From Saccharopolyspora gloriosae (GTDB lineage Bacteria; Actinomycetota; Actinomycetes; Mycobacteriales; Pseudonocardiaceae), in the NCBI RefSeq assembly GCF_022828475.1, contig NZ_CP059557.1:1612001-1676000 (forward strand): DNA of 64,000 nucleotides. Reading direction: 5' to 3'. Below the pieces are notes generated by a model, which was not told where the DNA came from, made no database searches, and saw only the letters and a list, made by a program, of their open reading frames with translations. Below are positions 27,459 through 37,248 of the stretch, piece after piece. Position 1 is the stretch's first letter; each line of letters begins with the position of its first letter. Both the position numbers and the translations under genes were made by a program.

Positions 27459-28190
27459 GTGACTTTCACGCTTCTTCCCGCTGTTGACGTGGCCGATGGT
27501 CAGGCCGTGCGCCTGGTCCAGGGTGCGGCCGGTACCGAGACCTCCTACGGGGACCCGTTGGAGGCCGCGTTGGCCTGGCAGCGCGCCGGCGCCGAGTGGA
27601 TCCACCTGGTGGATCTCGACGCCGCGTTCGGCCGCGGCTCGAACCGGGAGCTGCTCGCCGATGTGGTGCGGCGGCTCGATGTGCGGGTGGAGCTCTCCGG
27701 TGGCATCCGTGATGACGATTCGTTGAAGGCGGCGCTGGGCACGGGGTGCGACCGCGTGAACCTGGGCACCGCGGCCTTGGAGGATCCGGAGTGGGCGGAT
27801 CGGGTCGTGGCCGAGCACGGCGAGCAGGTCGCCGTGGGGCTGGATGTGCGCATCACCGAGCAGGGCCACCGGTTGGCGGCGCGTGGCTGGACTCGCGATG
27901 GCGGTGATCTGTGGGAGGTCCTGGCTCGGCTGGACGCCGCCGGTTGCCGCCGCTACGTCGTCACCGATGTGAGCAAGGACGGCACGTTGCAGGGGCCGAA
28001 CGTGGAGCTGCTGCGCGAGGTGTGCGCCCGCACCGACGCCCCCATCGTCGCCTCCGGTGGAGTGTCCAGTGTGGACGATCTGCGGGCGTTGGCGGAACTC
28101 GCGCCGCTGGGCGTGGAGGGCTCCATCGTCGGCAAGGCCTTGTACGCCGGGAACTTCACCTTGGAAGAGGCCCTCGCGGCCGTGTCCTGA
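27459..28190 (+). CDS. priA: Bifunctional HisA/TrpF isomerase PriA
   Basis: The 243-residue TIM barrel has both phosphate-binding repeats ([11 protein letters not shown] and [11 protein letters not shown]) and catalytic Asp residues in [10 protein letters not shown] and [12 protein letters not shown]. In actinobacteria PriA isomerizes both ProFAR (histidine path) and phosphoribosyl anthranilate (tryptophan path). No trpF is seen among the trp genes 3 kb downstream, which agrees. GTG 27459 is the likely leaderless start. Confidence 0.93.
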   Translation: MTFTLLPAVDVADGQAVRLVQGAAGTETSYGDPLEAALAWQRAGAEWIHLVDLDAAFGRGSNRELLADVVRRLDVRVELSGGIRDDDSLKAALGTGCDRVNLGTAALEDPEWADRVVAEHGEQVAVGLDVRITEQGHRLAARGWTRDGGDLWEVLARLDAAGCRRYVVTDVSKDGTLQGPNVELLREVCARTDAPIVASGGVSSVDDLRALAELAPLGVEGSIVGKALYAGNFTLEEALAAVS

Positions 28191-28197
28191 TCGGACG

Positions 28198-28233
28198 GTG
28201 CCCGGCGGTGGTCGTCTCCGCCGCCGGGCGCAC
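28198..28233 (+). terminator. Hairpin between priA and hisF
   Basis: GTGC then CCGGCGG pair with CCGCCGG and GCAC across a two-base bulge. No T tract follows. It may separate the priA message from hisF, which has its own -10 box. Confidence 0.4.
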
Positions 28234-28271
28234 CGGCTCACCCTGTTCCGCCGCGGGCGCCGCGCACGGCT

Positions 28272-28277
28272 TACGCT
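28272..28277 (+). promoter_or_regulatory. -10 box TACGCT upstream of hisF
   Basis: TACGCT is followed by six bases (GGAGGC) and the ATG. The GGAGGC would serve as a ribosome site in read-through messages, while transcripts from this box would be leaderless. Confidence 0.45.
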
Positions 28278-28283
28278 GGAGGC

Positions 28284-29057
28284 ATGGGCGTCGCGGTACG
28301 AGTGATCCCCTGCCTGGACGTGGACGCCGGGCGGGTCGTCAAGGGTGTCAACTTCACGAACCTGGTCGACGCGGGTGATCCCGTCGAACTGGCCAAGACT
28401 TACGACGCCGAGAGCGCTGACGAGCTCACCTTCCTGGACGTGACGGCGTCCTCCTCGGACCGCGAGACCACGTTCGACGTGGTGCGCCGGACCGCGGAGC
28501 AGGTGTTCATCCCGTTGACCGTCGGTGGCGGTGTGCGCAGTCCCGACGACATCAACCGCTTGTTGCGCGCGGGTGCGGACAAGGTCAGCTTGAACACCGC
28601 CGCGATCGCCCGCCCGGAACTGTTTCGGGAGTCCTCCCACCGATTCGGCGCGCAGTGCGTGGTGCTGTCCGCCGACGCCCGCCGGGTGCCGGAAGGGGAA
28701 CGGCCCACGGCGTCCGGGTTCGAGGTGACCACGCACGGTGGCAGGCGCGGCACGGGCATCTGCGCGGTGGAGTGGGCCGAGCGGGCGCAGGAGCTCGGCG
28801 TGGGAGAGATCCTGCTCAACTCGATGGACGCCGACGGCACCAAGGCCGGTTTCGACCTGGAGCTGATCCGAGCGGTGCGCGCCCGCGTCAACGTACCACT
28901 GATCGCCAGCGGCGGCGCGGGAGCCGTGGAGCACTTCGCGCCCGCGGTGCACGCCGGTGCGGACGCGGTGCTGGCGGCAAGCGTGTTCCACTTCGGGCAG
29001 CTGCGGATCAGCGAGGTGAAGGCGGCGATGCGCGCGGAAGGGATCACCGTCCGATGA
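28284..29057 (+). CDS. hisF: Imidazole glycerol phosphate synthase, cyclase subunit HisF
   Basis: The 257-residue TIM barrel has catalytic Asp residues in [16 protein letters not shown] and [15 protein letters not shown] and the phosphate site [12 protein letters not shown]. With HisH it makes imidazole glycerol phosphate and AICAR. It overlaps hisI by four bases (ATGA), so the two are translated together. Confidence 0.96.
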   Translation: MGVAVRVIPCLDVDAGRVVKGVNFTNLVDAGDPVELAKTYDAESADELTFLDVTASSSDRETTFDVVRRTAEQVFIPLTVGGGVRSPDDINRLLRAGADKVSLNTAAIARPELFRESSHRFGAQCVVLSADARRVPEGERPTASGFEVTTHGGRRGTGICAVEWAERAQELGVGEILLNSMDADGTKAGFDLELIRAVRARVNVPLIASGGAGAVEHFAPAVHAGADAVLAASVFHFGQLRISEVKAAMRAEGITVR

Positions 29058-29404
29058 GCGAACTGGACCCGAAGATCGCGGGCAGGCTCAAGCGCAACGC
29101 GGACGGTCTGGTCGCGGCCATCGCGCAGCAGCGCGGCACCGGTGAGGTGCTGATGATGGCGTGGATGGACGACGAGGCGCTGCACCGCACGCTCACCACG
29201 CGCCGCGGCACTTACTTCTCCCGCAGCAGGCGGCAGTACTGGGTGAAGGGCGAAACCTCGGGCCACGTCCAGCACGTGCACGAGGTGCGCTTGGACTGCG
29301 ACGGCGACACCGTCCTGCTGGTCGTCGACCAAGAAGGCGCAGCCTGCCACACCGGCGACCGCACCTGCTTCGACGCCGGCCTCCTGCTCCCCGCGGACAA
29401 CTGA
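29054..29404 (+). CDS. hisI: Phosphoribosyl-AMP cyclohydrolase HisI
   Basis: The 116-residue protein has the [13 protein letters not shown] and [16 protein letters not shown] segments and the Zn/Mg-binding DCDGDTVLL and [10 protein letters not shown] motifs of HisI. It opens the adenine ring of phosphoribosyl-AMP. It lacks a fused HisE domain, as is usual in actinobacteria. ATG 29054 overlaps the hisF stop. It is the last his gene here; a hairpin-rich gap follows. Confidence 0.95.
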   Translation: MSELDPKIAGRLKRNADGLVAAIAQQRGTGEVLMMAWMDDEALHRTLTTRRGTYFSRSRRQYWVKGETSGHVQHVHEVRLDCDGDTVLLVVDQEGAACHTGDRTCFDAGLLLPADN

Positions 29405-29556
29405 GCCGACCCTGCTCCGCACCGCCCGGTTCGGGTCCTCCTCACCGGCGTAGCCCCCGAAGGGCGGGCGAAGCCCCGCTTGCCTTTCCGGCGGCCGTTC
29501 TTTGCGACGAAGCCGTGCCGTTGGCGGCGTAGCCCGCGAAGGGCGGCGAAGCACGC

Positions 29557-29613
29557 CTGCCTTGCGGCCGAAGGCCGTGCCTGTATGTGCGAAGCACATA
29601 GCCCACGTCAAGA
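29557..29613 (+). repeat. Double-hairpin element, copy A
   Basis: Two hairpins with GAA loops: CGGCC/GGCCG (29565-29577) and TATGTGC/GCACATA (29584-29600), followed by GCCCACGTCAAG. A related element at 62991-63043 keeps the linkers (CTGC, GCCTG, GCCCACGTC) while its second stem has a different sequence. Both copies lie just after a plus-strand gene end. Confidence 0.55.
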
Positions 29614-29625
29614 AAGTGACCACCG

Positions 29626-29724
29626 GCGGGTTCTCAGCGGCCTTCTCGCGAGGACAGCTTTTTCCCTCGTGGCGGAGCCACTAGGGAAAAAGATCCCGCA
29701 GCGAGAAGGCCGCTGAGGTTCCGC
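29626..29724. repeat. Large nested palindrome, copy 1
   Basis: From outside in: GCGG/CCGC; a perfect 17-bp stem CTCAGCGGCCTTCTCGC (29633) with its complement at 29701-29717; internal loops GAGGACAG and ATCCCGCA; a perfect 10-bp stem CTTTTTCCCT/AGGGAAAAAG; and a terminal hairpin GTGGC-GGA-GCCAC. Copy 2 at 39131-39230 has the same loops but different stems. It lies in a convergent gene gap and could also act as a two-way terminator. Confidence 0.75.
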
Positions 29725-29749
29725 TACCCGACCACCAACGCAAAACGAG

Positions 29750-30382
29750 TCAAATATCCAGCGGCCCAGTGAGATAACGCTGGAGGTTGGGGCCGATGGT
29801 GGCGACGATGGTCTTGTGGTCGGCCGAGGCGAGTGGTTCCAGTTCCACCACGTAGCGGGCCATGCCGAGTCCGACGATCTGCGAGGCGGCCAGCGAGGCC
29901 CGCAGGTCGGGGTTGTCCATGTCCAGTGCCCTGGCGAGCTTGTCGATGACGACGATCGCGACGAACTCGCGCAGCATCCGCACCGCCGTGCGGTGCGAGG
30001 CGACGCTGCGCACGAGGGCGGCGAACGCGCCGCCACCCGCTTCGTCCCAGGCGGACAGGAATCGGTGCAGGATGCGTTCGGCGAGCTGTTCCCGGTCCCC
30101 GGCGAGCAGTTCGGGGATGATCACCGCCGGATCCACCGGGATCTGCACGGCGGCGGTGAACAGGGCTTCTTTGCCGCCGAACCAGTGGTTGACCATGGCG
30201 GGGTCCACTCCGGCGCGGGTGGCGATGACGCGCACCGTGGCGTCGTTGTAGCCGGATTCGGCGAACACTTCGCGGGCCGCGTCGACCAGGGCCGCACGGG
30301 TGTCCTTCCCGCCTGGTCTGCGACCGCGTCGCTTCGGGGTGCCGTCGTCGGTGTCGTCTTGCCGGGAGGTGCCGCTGCTCAC
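29750..30382 (-). CDS. TetR-family transcriptional regulator
   Basis: The 210-residue protein has an N-terminal TetR HTH (TRAALVDAAREVFAESGYNDATVRVIATRAGVDPAMVNHWFGGKEAL) after a basic, Gly-rich lead. The C-terminal ligand domain (EFVAIVVIDKLARAL, LGMARYVVELEPL) is of the TetR_C type common in actinobacteria. GTG 30382 follows AAGGA by seven bases. It is divergent from trpE with about a 95-bp gap; its target could be itself, or trpE, but no dyad there is convincing. Confidence 0.85.
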   Translation of the reverse strand: MSSGTSRQDDTDDGTPKRRGRRPGGKDTRAALVDAAREVFAESGYNDATVRVIATRAGVDPAMVNHWFGGKEALFTAAVQIPVDPAVIIPELLAGDREQLAERILHRFLSAWDEAGGGAFAALVRSVASHRTAVRMLREFVAIVVIDKLARALDMDNPDLRASLAASQIVGLGMARYVVELEPLASADHKTIVATIGPNLQRYLTGPLDI

Positions 30383-30478
30383 CCCGTCATCCTTGCCGTT
30401 GCCCGCGGCATGCCGCAAAAGGCCCGCCGTGGTTGACCGCTGCGACGGCGCGGCGGCCGGGTCGGCACAATGACGGGC

Positions 30479-32056
30479 ATGGTTGGCGACGGCGACATCG
30501 GCTGCATCACCCCGGACCGCACGGAATTCCGCGAGCTCGCCGCCGGGCGGCGGGTCATTCCCGTGGTGCGGCGGTTGCTGGCCGACGACGAGACCCCGCT
30601 GGGGGTGTACCGGAAACTGGCGGGCGACCGGACGGGCACGTTCCTGTTCGAGTCCGCGGAGAACGGGCGTTCCTGGTCGCGCTGGTCGTTCATCGGGGTG
30701 CGCAGTGCCGCCGCGCTGACCGTGCGTGACGGCGAGGCCTGCTGGACGGGCACGCCGCCGGTGGGGTTGCCGGAGGGCGGAGATCCGCTGGAGGCGTTGC
30801 GGGAGACGGTGCGGTTGCTGCGCACCGATCCGCTGCCGGGGCTGCCGCCGCTGACGGGCGGCATGGTCGGTTACCTCGGTTATGACGCGGTGCGTCGCTT
30901 GGAGCGGCTGCCGGAGCTCACCGAGGACGATCTGAAGATCCCGGAGTTGGTGATGCTGCTGGCCACCGACCTGGCCGCGCTGGATCACCACGAGGGCACC
31001 ATCACGCTCATCGCGAACGCGGTGAACTGGGACGACAGTCCGGAGCGGGTGGACGCCGCCTACGACGACGCGGTGCGCAGGCTCGACGAGATGACGGAGC
31101 GGCTGTGCAGGCCGACGGAGCCGACGGTGGCCGCGTTCTCCCGGCCGGCCCCGGACTTCGAACGCCGCCGCACCCCGCAGGAGCACTACCGGGCGGTGGA
31201 GGCGGCGAAGGAGGCCATCCGTTCCGGTGAGGCCTTCCAGGTGGTCGTCTCGCAGCGCTTCGAGATGGAGACCAGCGCCGACGCGCTGGACGTGTACCGG
31301 GTGCTGCGCACCACCAACCCGAGCCCGTACATGTATCTGCTGCGGATGGCCGACCCGGAGGGCGGCCCGCCGTTCGACATCGTCGGTTCCAGCCCGGAGT
31401 CGCTGGTGACGGTCCGCGACGGGCAGGCGACGACGCACCCGATCGCGGGTACCCGCTGGCGCGGCGCTGACGAGGACGAGGACGCGCGGCTGGAGAAGGA
31501 ACTCAGCAACGACGAGAAGGAACGCGCCGAGCACCTGATGCTCGTCGATCTGGGCCGCAACGACCTGGGCAGGGTGTGCCGTCCCGGTTCGGTGCACGTC
31601 GTGGAGTTCTTCCGCATCGAGCGCTACAGCCACGTGATGCACCTCGTCTCGACGGTCACCGGCACTCTCGACGAGGACCGCACCGCGTTCGACGCGGTCA
31701 CCGCGTGCTTCCCGGCGGGCACCTTGTCCGGGGCGCCGAAGCCGCGGGCGCTGGAGCTGATCGAGGAGCTGGAGCCGACGCGCCGGGCGCAGTACGGCGG
31801 GGTAGTGGGCTACTTGGACTTCGCGGGGGACGCGGACACGGCCATCGCGATCCGTACCGCTTTGGTGCGCGACGGGAAGGCGTACGTGCAGGCGGGCGGC
31901 GGCATCGTCGCCGATTCGGACCCGGTGGCCGAGGACCAGGAGTCGCTGAACAAGGCGAAGGCGGTGCTCAACGCGATCGCCACGGCCCAGACGTTGCGCC
32001 CGCCGGAGGCGCCGCGGGCGGCGGTGGCGGATTCGGACGTGGAGGAGCGGGTTTGA
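30479..32056 (+). CDS. trpE: Anthranilate synthase component I TrpE
   Basis: The 525-residue chorismate-utilizing enzyme has an N-terminal regulatory half ([22 protein letters not shown], the region that binds tryptophan for feedback inhibition) and the catalytic half with [22 protein letters not shown] and [13 protein letters not shown]. It makes anthranilate with a glutaminase subunit not encoded nearby. ATG 30479 lies seven bases after CACAAT, a likely -10 box; ATG 30470, three codons earlier and in frame, is the alternative. A membrane-protein gene follows with a TTGA overlap. Confidence 0.95.
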   Translation: MVGDGDIGCITPDRTEFRELAAGRRVIPVVRRLLADDETPLGVYRKLAGDRTGTFLFESAENGRSWSRWSFIGVRSAAALTVRDGEACWTGTPPVGLPEGGDPLEALRETVRLLRTDPLPGLPPLTGGMVGYLGYDAVRRLERLPELTEDDLKIPELVMLLATDLAALDHHEGTITLIANAVNWDDSPERVDAAYDDAVRRLDEMTERLCRPTEPTVAAFSRPAPDFERRRTPQEHYRAVEAAKEAIRSGEAFQVVVSQRFEMETSADALDVYRVLRTTNPSPYMYLLRMADPEGGPPFDIVGSSPESLVTVRDGQATTHPIAGTRWRGADEDEDARLEKELSNDEKERAEHLMLVDLGRNDLGRVCRPGSVHVVEFFRIERYSHVMHLVSTVTGTLDEDRTAFDAVTACFPAGTLSGAPKPRALELIEELEPTRRAQYGGVVGYLDFAGDADTAIAIRTALVRDGKAYVQAGGGIVADSDPVAEDQESLNKAKAVLNAIATAQTLRPPEAPRAAVADSDVEERV

Positions 32057-32654
32057 CCGCGCAACGGGAGGCCGAGCGGCCCACGACGTCACCGAGGCTG
32101 TTGTGGTCGGTGATCTTGCTGCTGGTGGCGGGCGCGGGACTGCTGTGGTGGGCGAGCGCCCTGAACTGGGTGTCTCGGCCGTACCGCACCCCGTTCTCGG
32201 GGATGTGGAGTCCGCGGCGTCCGGGGCGACGGTGCGCCCGGAGCTGGTTCCGTTGGCGTTGGCGGCGCTGGCCGCGGTGGCGGCGGTGCTCGCCACCGGT
32301 GGCTGGCTGCGGCGGATCATCGGGGCGTTGACGCTGCTGGGCGGAGTGCTGCTGGCGTGGCGGGCGGTGACCTGGCAGTTCGGCACCTCGTCGACGTTCG
32401 TGCCGCCGGACGTGCCCGCGGGCAGTGAGCCGATCGGGGAGTTGTCGCGGGCGCCGTACGGACCGTTGCTGATGGTGCTGGCGGCGGTGGCGCTGTTCGG
32501 CGCCGGTCTGCTGGTGGCGCTGCGGGCGGGCGTGCTGCCCGCGATGGGCGCGAAGTACTCCGCGCCGGGCGCGGAGAAACCGAAGTCCGCGGATCCGGAC
32601 AAAAGGCTCTGGGATGCCCTGGATGAGGGAGCGGACCCGACGGACGAGCGATAG
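32053..32654 (+). CDS. Trp-operon-associated membrane protein (TIGR02234-like), with one-base frameshift
   Basis: The frame starting TTG 32053 (GGAGGAG five bases upstream, overlapping the trpE stop) encodes [20 protein letters not shown] and [13 protein letters not shown]. The conserved continuation [20 protein letters not shown] lies one frame over and runs to the stop with three more hydrophobic helices and a charged tail. Restoring one G in the G4 run at 32199-32202 joins the halves into a roughly 200-residue, four-helix protein. The family is regularly encoded between trpE and trpC in actinobacteria; its function is unknown. Confidence 0.75.
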
Positions 32655-32843
32655 CGGCGCACTCAGCGTGGTCCCGGCACCAGGCCGGGCACATCCGGGT
32701 GGCGGCGGGAGTACCGCGATCGGACTTGGCAAGGGACGAAGGTCCTTGCTGTGCAGGGACGTTGTACCGACCCCTTGGCGAGAGGCCGCACCGCGCGGGG
32801 TTAGCATCGGCCATGCGAACGGCACGGCGGGAAGGGGAGTGTC

Positions 32844-32936
32844 GTGATCGAGCGCTTTGAGTTGTTCTGCGCGAAAGGCCGTTTTCGAGACCTGCGGGCG
32901 AGTGTTCGGGGCACGCGTGACGAGGTGTTCGAGTGA
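32844..32936 (+). CDS. 30-residue small protein coupled to trpC
   Basis: GTG 32844 has AAGGGGAG four bases upstream, and its stop overlaps the trpC start (GTGA). The peptide ([20 protein letters not shown] then [10 protein letters not shown]) is charged, with one Cys and no Trp, so it is not a classical tryptophan attenuator. A TAGCAT box about 35 bp upstream could drive it. Translation through it would feed ribosomes into trpC. Real as a translated frame on these signals; whether the peptide itself does anything is unknown. Confidence 0.5.
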   Translation: MIERFELFCAKGRFRDLRASVRGTRDEVFE

Positions 32937-33745
32937 GCGTTCTGGAATCCATCATCGAGGGCGTTCGCGAGGACATGGCTGTCCGCGAGTCCGCCGTTCC
33001 GTTCGACGAGATCAAGCAGCGATCGGCTGCGGCGGCGCCGCCGCACGATGCGCTGGCGGCGCTGCGTGCGCCGGGCGTCGGCGTCATCGCCGAGGTCAAG
33101 CGGCGCAGCCCGTCCAAGGGTGAACTCGCTGAGATCGGCGAGCCCGCCGACTTGGCCGCGGATTACGCGGCGGCGGGTGCGCGGGTGATCAGCGTGCTCA
33201 CCGAGCAGCGCCGCTTCGGCGGTTCGCTGGCGGACTTCGACGACGTGCGCGCCAAGGTCGCGGGCACTCCGTTGTTGCGCAAGGACTTCATCGTCAGCCC
33301 GTACCAGGTGCACGAGGCCCGCGCGCACGGCGCGGACATGGTGCTGCTGATCGTGGCCGCGATGGAGCAGAACGCGCTGGAAGCCCTGCTGGACCGGGCC
33401 GAGTCGCTGGGCATGACGCCGCTCGTCGAGGTGCACACCGCTGAGGAGGCGGACCGTGCGCTGGAGGCGGGGGCGAAGGTCATCGGCATCAACGCGCGCA
33501 ACCTGCACACCTTGGAGGTGGACCGGGAGGTGTTCGGGCGGATCGCGCCGGGATTGCCGCCGGACGTGCTCAAGGTGGCCGAGTCGGGTGTGCGCGGCCC
33601 GAGTGACCTGATGGCGTACGCCGGTTCCGGTGCGGACGCCGTGCTCGTCGGTGAGGGCCTGGTGACGAGTGAGAATCCGCGGGTCGCGGTGACTCAGCTG
33701 GTGACCGCCGGGTCGCATCCGGCGTGCCCGCGCCCCAGCCGCTGA
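32933..33745 (+). CDS. trpC: Indole-3-glycerol phosphate synthase TrpC
   Basis: The 270-residue TIM barrel has the family motifs [28 protein letters not shown] (catalytic Lys), [23 protein letters not shown] and [12 protein letters not shown]. It closes carboxyphenylamino-deoxyribulose phosphate to indole glycerol phosphate. GTG 32933 overlaps the stop of the small upstream frame, so translation is probably coupled. A 174-bp gap with a hairpin separates it from trpB. Confidence 0.95.
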   Translation: MSVLESIIEGVREDMAVRESAVPFDEIKQRSAAAAPPHDALAALRAPGVGVIAEVKRRSPSKGELAEIGEPADLAADYAAAGARVISVLTEQRRFGGSLADFDDVRAKVAGTPLLRKDFIVSPYQVHEARAHGADMVLLIVAAMEQNALEALLDRAESLGMTPLVEVHTAEEADRALEAGAKVIGINARNLHTLEVDREVFGRIAPGLPPDVLKVAESGVRGPSDLMAYAGSGADAVLVGEGLVTSENPRVAVTQLVTAGSHPACPRPSR

Positions 33746-33755
33746 TTCCGGCGCC

Positions 33756-33790
33756 GCGCCCCGATTCCGGTGTTCCCGGTGTCGGGGCGC
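33756..33790 (+). terminator. Hairpin between trpC and trpB
   Basis: Arms GCGCCCCGA and TCGGGGCGC (9 bp perfect) flank a 17-base loop about 10 bp after trpC. There is no T tract. It may lower read-through into trpB or stabilize the trpC message. Confidence 0.45.
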
Positions 33791-33919
33791 CGGTTTCGGG
33801 AACCCGAAGTGCAGAGATTTCACCGTGTCGGCCCGGATTTCCGGGACGGCGCGGTGTCGCCTGGTGCAGGCGATTCGGCCGGTGTTCCGGCTTCGAGGAC
33901 GATGAGAGAGGTGACCCTG

Positions 33920-35221
33920 ATGGCGACGGTGCACGACGCGCAGCACGATCGCGCGCATCGGCCGGGCCGTCCGGTGCCCGAGGGGCATGATCCGGATGAG
34001 CGGGGCCATTTCGGTCCTTACGGTGGCCGGTTCATGCCGGAGGCGTTGATCGCCGCGCAGGACGAGCTGTCCGCGGAGTACGAGAAGGCGCAGCTCGACC
34101 CGGAGTTCGTCGAGGAGCTGGCGCGGCTGCTGCGGGATTACGCGGGGCGCCCGTCGTTGCTCACGGAGGCGAAGCGGTTCGGGGAGCACGCGGGCGGCGC
34201 GCGCATCCTGCTCAAGCGCGAGGACTTGAACCACACCGGCTCCCACAAGATCAACAACGTGCTGGGGCAGGCGTTGCTGGTCAAGCGGATGGGCAAGAAG
34301 CGCGTCATCGCCGAGACTGGCGCCGGTCAGCACGGCGTGGCGACCGCGACGGCCTGCGCGCTGCTCGACCTCGACTGCGTGATCTACATGGGCAAGGTCG
34401 ACACCGAGCGCCAGGCGCTGAACGTGGCGCGGATGCGGCTGCTCGGCGCCGAGGTCATTCCGGTCGCGAACGGTTCGGCGACGCTGAAGGACGCGATCAA
34501 CGAGGCGCTGCGGGACTGGGTCGCCAGCGTTGAGGACACCCACTACCTGCTGGGCACGGCCGCCGGGGCGCACCCGTTCCCGGTGATGGTGCGGAACTTC
34601 CACAAGATCATCGGCGAGGAGGCCCGCGAGCAGTCCATCGAGAAGTTCGGCGGCCTGCCGGACGCGGTGGTCGCCTGCGTCGGCGGTGGTTCCAACGCCA
34701 TCGGCATCTTCCACGGCTTCATCGACGATCCCGGGGTGCGCCTGGTCGGCTGCGAGCCCGCGGGGCACGGTCTGGACAGCGGCGAGCACGGCGCGACCTT
34801 GAGCAAGGGCACGCCCGGCACCCTGCACGGCGCCCGCTCGTACCTGCTGCAGGACGAGGACGGGCAGATCACCGAGGCGTATTCGATCTCGGCGGGGCTG
34901 GATTACCCCGGTGTCGGCCCGGAGCACTCGTACCTCAAGGACGCCGGTCGCGCCGAGTACTGCGCCGTCACCGACGACGAGGCGATGCAGGCGTTCAAGC
35001 TGCTCTCCCGCACCGAAGGCATCATCCCGGCCATCGAGTCCGCGCACGCCCTCGCGGGCGCGTTGCGGCTCGGCCGTGAGCTCGGCCCGGACGCCACCTT
35101 GCTGGTGAGCCTGTCCGGCCGGGGCGACAAGGACATGGACACGGCCGCGAAGTACTTCGGCCTCGTCGACGAACACGGCGAGACGGTCGCGGACGACGCA
35201 GACGGGGAGGCGGCGCGGTGA
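33920..35221 (+). CDS. trpB: Tryptophan synthase beta chain TrpB
   Basis: The 433-residue protein has the PLP Lys110 in [13 protein letters not shown] and the PLP-phosphate site [10 protein letters not shown]. It joins indole and serine to tryptophan as the beta part of the alpha2beta2 complex. ATG 33920 is chosen for AGAGAGGTG six bases upstream; ATG 33902 is in frame but lacks one. It carries an N-terminal extension ([20 protein letters not shown]) usual in actinobacterial TrpB1. It overlaps trpA (GTGA). Confidence 0.95.
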   Translation: MATVHDAQHDRAHRPGRPVPEGHDPDERGHFGPYGGRFMPEALIAAQDELSAEYEKAQLDPEFVEELARLLRDYAGRPSLLTEAKRFGEHAGGARILLKREDLNHTGSHKINNVLGQALLVKRMGKKRVIAETGAGQHGVATATACALLDLDCVIYMGKVDTERQALNVARMRLLGAEVIPVANGSATLKDAINEALRDWVASVEDTHYLLGTAAGAHPFPVMVRNFHKIIGEEAREQSIEKFGGLPDAVVACVGGGSNAIGIFHGFIDDPGVRLVGCEPAGHGLDSGEHGATLSKGTPGTLHGARSYLLQDEDGQITEAYSISAGLDYPGVGPEHSYLKDAGRAEYCAVTDDEAMQAFKLLSRTEGIIPAIESAHALAGALRLGRELGPDATLLVSLSGRGDKDMDTAAKYFGLVDEHGETVADDADGEAAR

Positions 35222-36012
35222 GCCTGCACGAGGTGTTCGCGGCCTGCCGCGACGAGGATCGCGCCGCCCTGATCGGCTACCTGCCCGCCGGCTACCCCAC
35301 CGTGTCGGACTCGAAGGAGCTGCTGGCGGGAATGCTCGGCGGCACGGATGAGGCACCGGGCTGCGACATCGTGGAGGTCGGCGTCCCGTACTCCGATCCG
35401 GTGATCGACGGGCCGACCATTCAGGCCGCCGGCGACACCGCGCTGCGCGCCGGTTTCCGCATCCGCGACCTGTTCGACGTGGTGTCCTCGGTCGCCGACG
35501 CGGGCAGGCACGCCGTGGTGATGACCTACTGGAACCCGGTGCACCAGTACGGGCCGGCGGCCTTCGCCCGTGACCTGAAGGCGGCGGGCGGCCTCGGCGT
35601 GATCACTCCGGACCTGGTTCCGGACGAGGCCGAGGAGTGGATGACCGCCACCGATGAGCACGGCGTGGACCGGATCTTCCTGGTCGCCCCGTCGTCCACG
35701 GAGCAGCGGCTGGCGATGACCGCGAAGGCCAGTTCCGGTTTTGTCTACGCCACTTCGGTGATGGGCGTGACCGGTGCGCGCGCCACCGTCGGGGACAAGG
35801 CGGAGAGCCTGGTCCGCCGCACCCGCGCGCACACCGACCTGCCGATCGGGGTGGGCCTCGGAGTCCGGTCCGGCGAGCAGGCCGCGGAGGTCGCGAAGTT
35901 CGCCGACGGCGTGATCGTCGGTTCGGCGTTCATCAACCGTGCCGAGCAGGAGGGCGTCAGCGGCGTGCGGGCCTTGGCGGCGGAGCTGGGCCGCGGCGTC
36001 CGATCCCGCTGA
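35218..36012 (+). CDS. trpA: Tryptophan synthase alpha chain TrpA
   Basis: The 264-residue TIM barrel has the catalytic Glu in [12 protein letters not shown], the following Asp in the substrate loop, and GVTGAR and [11 protein letters not shown] phosphate motifs. It cleaves indole glycerol phosphate and passes indole to TrpB. GTG 35218 overlaps the trpB stop by four bases. It is followed after 46 bp by lgt, a common order in actinobacteria. Confidence 0.95.
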   Translation: MSLHEVFAACRDEDRAALIGYLPAGYPTVSDSKELLAGMLGGTDEAPGCDIVEVGVPYSDPVIDGPTIQAAGDTALRAGFRIRDLFDVVSSVADAGRHAVVMTYWNPVHQYGPAAFARDLKAAGGLGVITPDLVPDEAEEWMTATDEHGVDRIFLVAPSSTEQRLAMTAKASSGFVYATSVMGVTGARATVGDKAESLVRRTRAHTDLPIGVGLGVRSGEQAAEVAKFADGVIVGSAFINRAEQEGVSGVRALAAELGRGVRSR

Positions 36013-36046
36013 GCGGACCGCGCTCGGAACGTCCGATGGGGACCGA

Positions 36047-36052
36047 TACGGT
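36047..36052 (+). promoter_or_regulatory. -10 box TACGGT for leaderless lgt
   Basis: TACGGT lies six bases upstream of the GTG at 36059. No ribosome site is present, so lgt is probably transcribed from its own start codon as well as from the trp message. Confidence 0.5.
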
Positions 36053-36058
36053 GGGCGC

Positions 36059-37173
36059 GTGAGCGCGCACAATCTCGCTGCCCCGGCGACTTCGTTCCTG
36101 GCGAACATTCCCAGCCCCCGCAAGGGGTGTGGTACATCGGCCCGGTGCCGTTGCGCGCGTACGCGCTGTGCATCATCGCCGGGATCATCGTGGCGATCCT
36201 GTGGGGTGACCGGCGCTGGCAGGCGCGCGGCGGCCGCAAGGGCCTGGTCACCGACATCGCGGTGTTCGCCGTCCCGTTCGGCCTGGTCGGCGGGCGGCTC
36301 TACCACGTGGCGACGGACTGGTACAAGTACTTCGGTCCGGGCCGTGACCCGCTGGACGCGTTGAAGGTCTGGCAGGGCGGACTCGGAATCTGGGGCGCGG
36401 TCGCCCTCGGCGCGGTCGGCGCGTGGATCGGCTGCCGCAGGCGCGGGGTGCCGCTGTCCGCGTTCGCCGACGCGATCGCTCCGGCGCTGGTCACGGCCCA
36501 GGCCATCGGCAGGCTGGGGAACTGGTTCAACCAGGAGCTCTACGGCAGTCCGACGACGGTGCCGTGGGGCTTGGAGATCTACCGGCGCGTCGATCCGACC
36601 ACGGGCCTGGCCGATCCGATCACCGGGCACGCCATCGATCAGGCCGCGCCGCTCGCGGTGGTGCACCCGACGTTCCTGTACGAGTTGTTGTGGAACCTGC
36701 TGGTCGCCGTGCTGATCGTGTGGGCGGACCGGAAGTTCCGGATGGGCCGCGGCCGGGTGTTCGCGCTGTACGTCGCGGGTTACACGGCGGGCCGGGTGTG
36801 GATCGAGATGATGCGCACCGACGAGGCCACGCACCTGCTGGGCATCCGCATCAACGTGTTCACCTCGCTGATCGTGTTGGCGCTGGCCGTGATCTACCTG
36901 CTGGTGGTGCGCGGCAAGCGGGAGGACCCGGCGTCGCTGCGCGGCGAACCGCTGCCCGGCGACGACGATTACGGCGTGGAACCGGACGGGAAGTCCGGCG
37001 AGGCGCCGTCGACCGACGACCGCGCGGAGAGCGCCGCGGCGTCGAAGGTCGATGCCGACTCGGATCCACCTGAAGCGGAGAATTCCGCCGAACGCCCGAA
37101 GGAGACTTCCGCGACGGCGGTCGCCGGGGACAAGGCGGACCGGACCGAGGAGTCCGACCGCGAGAAGAAGTAG
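36059..37173 (+). CDS. lgt: Prolipoprotein diacylglyceryl transferase Lgt, with one-base frameshift near the N-terminus
   Basis: Lgt attaches diacylglycerol to the lipobox Cys of prolipoproteins in the membrane. The main frame has the Lgt signature GRLGNWFNQELYG, KVWQGGLGIWG and about seven helices, then an acidic tail of about 70 residues found in actinobacterial Lgt. The conserved N-terminus SAHNLAAPATSFLANIPSP is encoded one frame over from GTG 36059. Adding one C to the C5 run at 36115-36119 joins it to GVWYIGPVPLRAYAL. The GTG at 36127 is a poor start: its GGG touches the codon and the family N-terminus would be lost. Confidence 0.85.
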
Positions 37174-37192
37174 CGCAGCACCGAGCTCCGCG

Positions 37193-37232
37193 ACGGCCGC
37201 GCCACCGGATCATCCGGCGGCGCGGCCGTTTT
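37193..37232. terminator. Bidirectional Rho-independent terminator between lgt and the ABC ATPase gene
   Basis: ACGGCCGCGCC then CCGGAT pairs with ATCCGG then GGCGCGGCCGT, with one A-C mismatch and a single-base loop, followed by TTTT. It lies between convergent genes and can serve both. Confidence 0.85.
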
Positions 37233-37248
37233 CGGTGAATCGGCCTCG

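Larger units (their letters stand above)
29405..29749. other. Hairpin-rich convergent gap between hisI and tetR
   Basis: No gene is present. The first 200 bp hold a run of short hairpins with GAA loops and a direct repeat (29447-29474 and 29526-29552, starting GGCGTAGCCC); the last 120 bp hold the large nested palindrome. Transcripts from both sides end here. Confidence 0.7.

Noticed and set aside
32655-32843. A possible T-box (GGGAGTACCGCG) before trpC
   Set aside because: It only partly matches the T-box core, and no specifier loop or antiterminator structure could be made out.
32844-32936. Tryptophan attenuator leader peptide
   Set aside because: The peptide has no Trp codon and there is no alternative terminator between it and trpC; they overlap.
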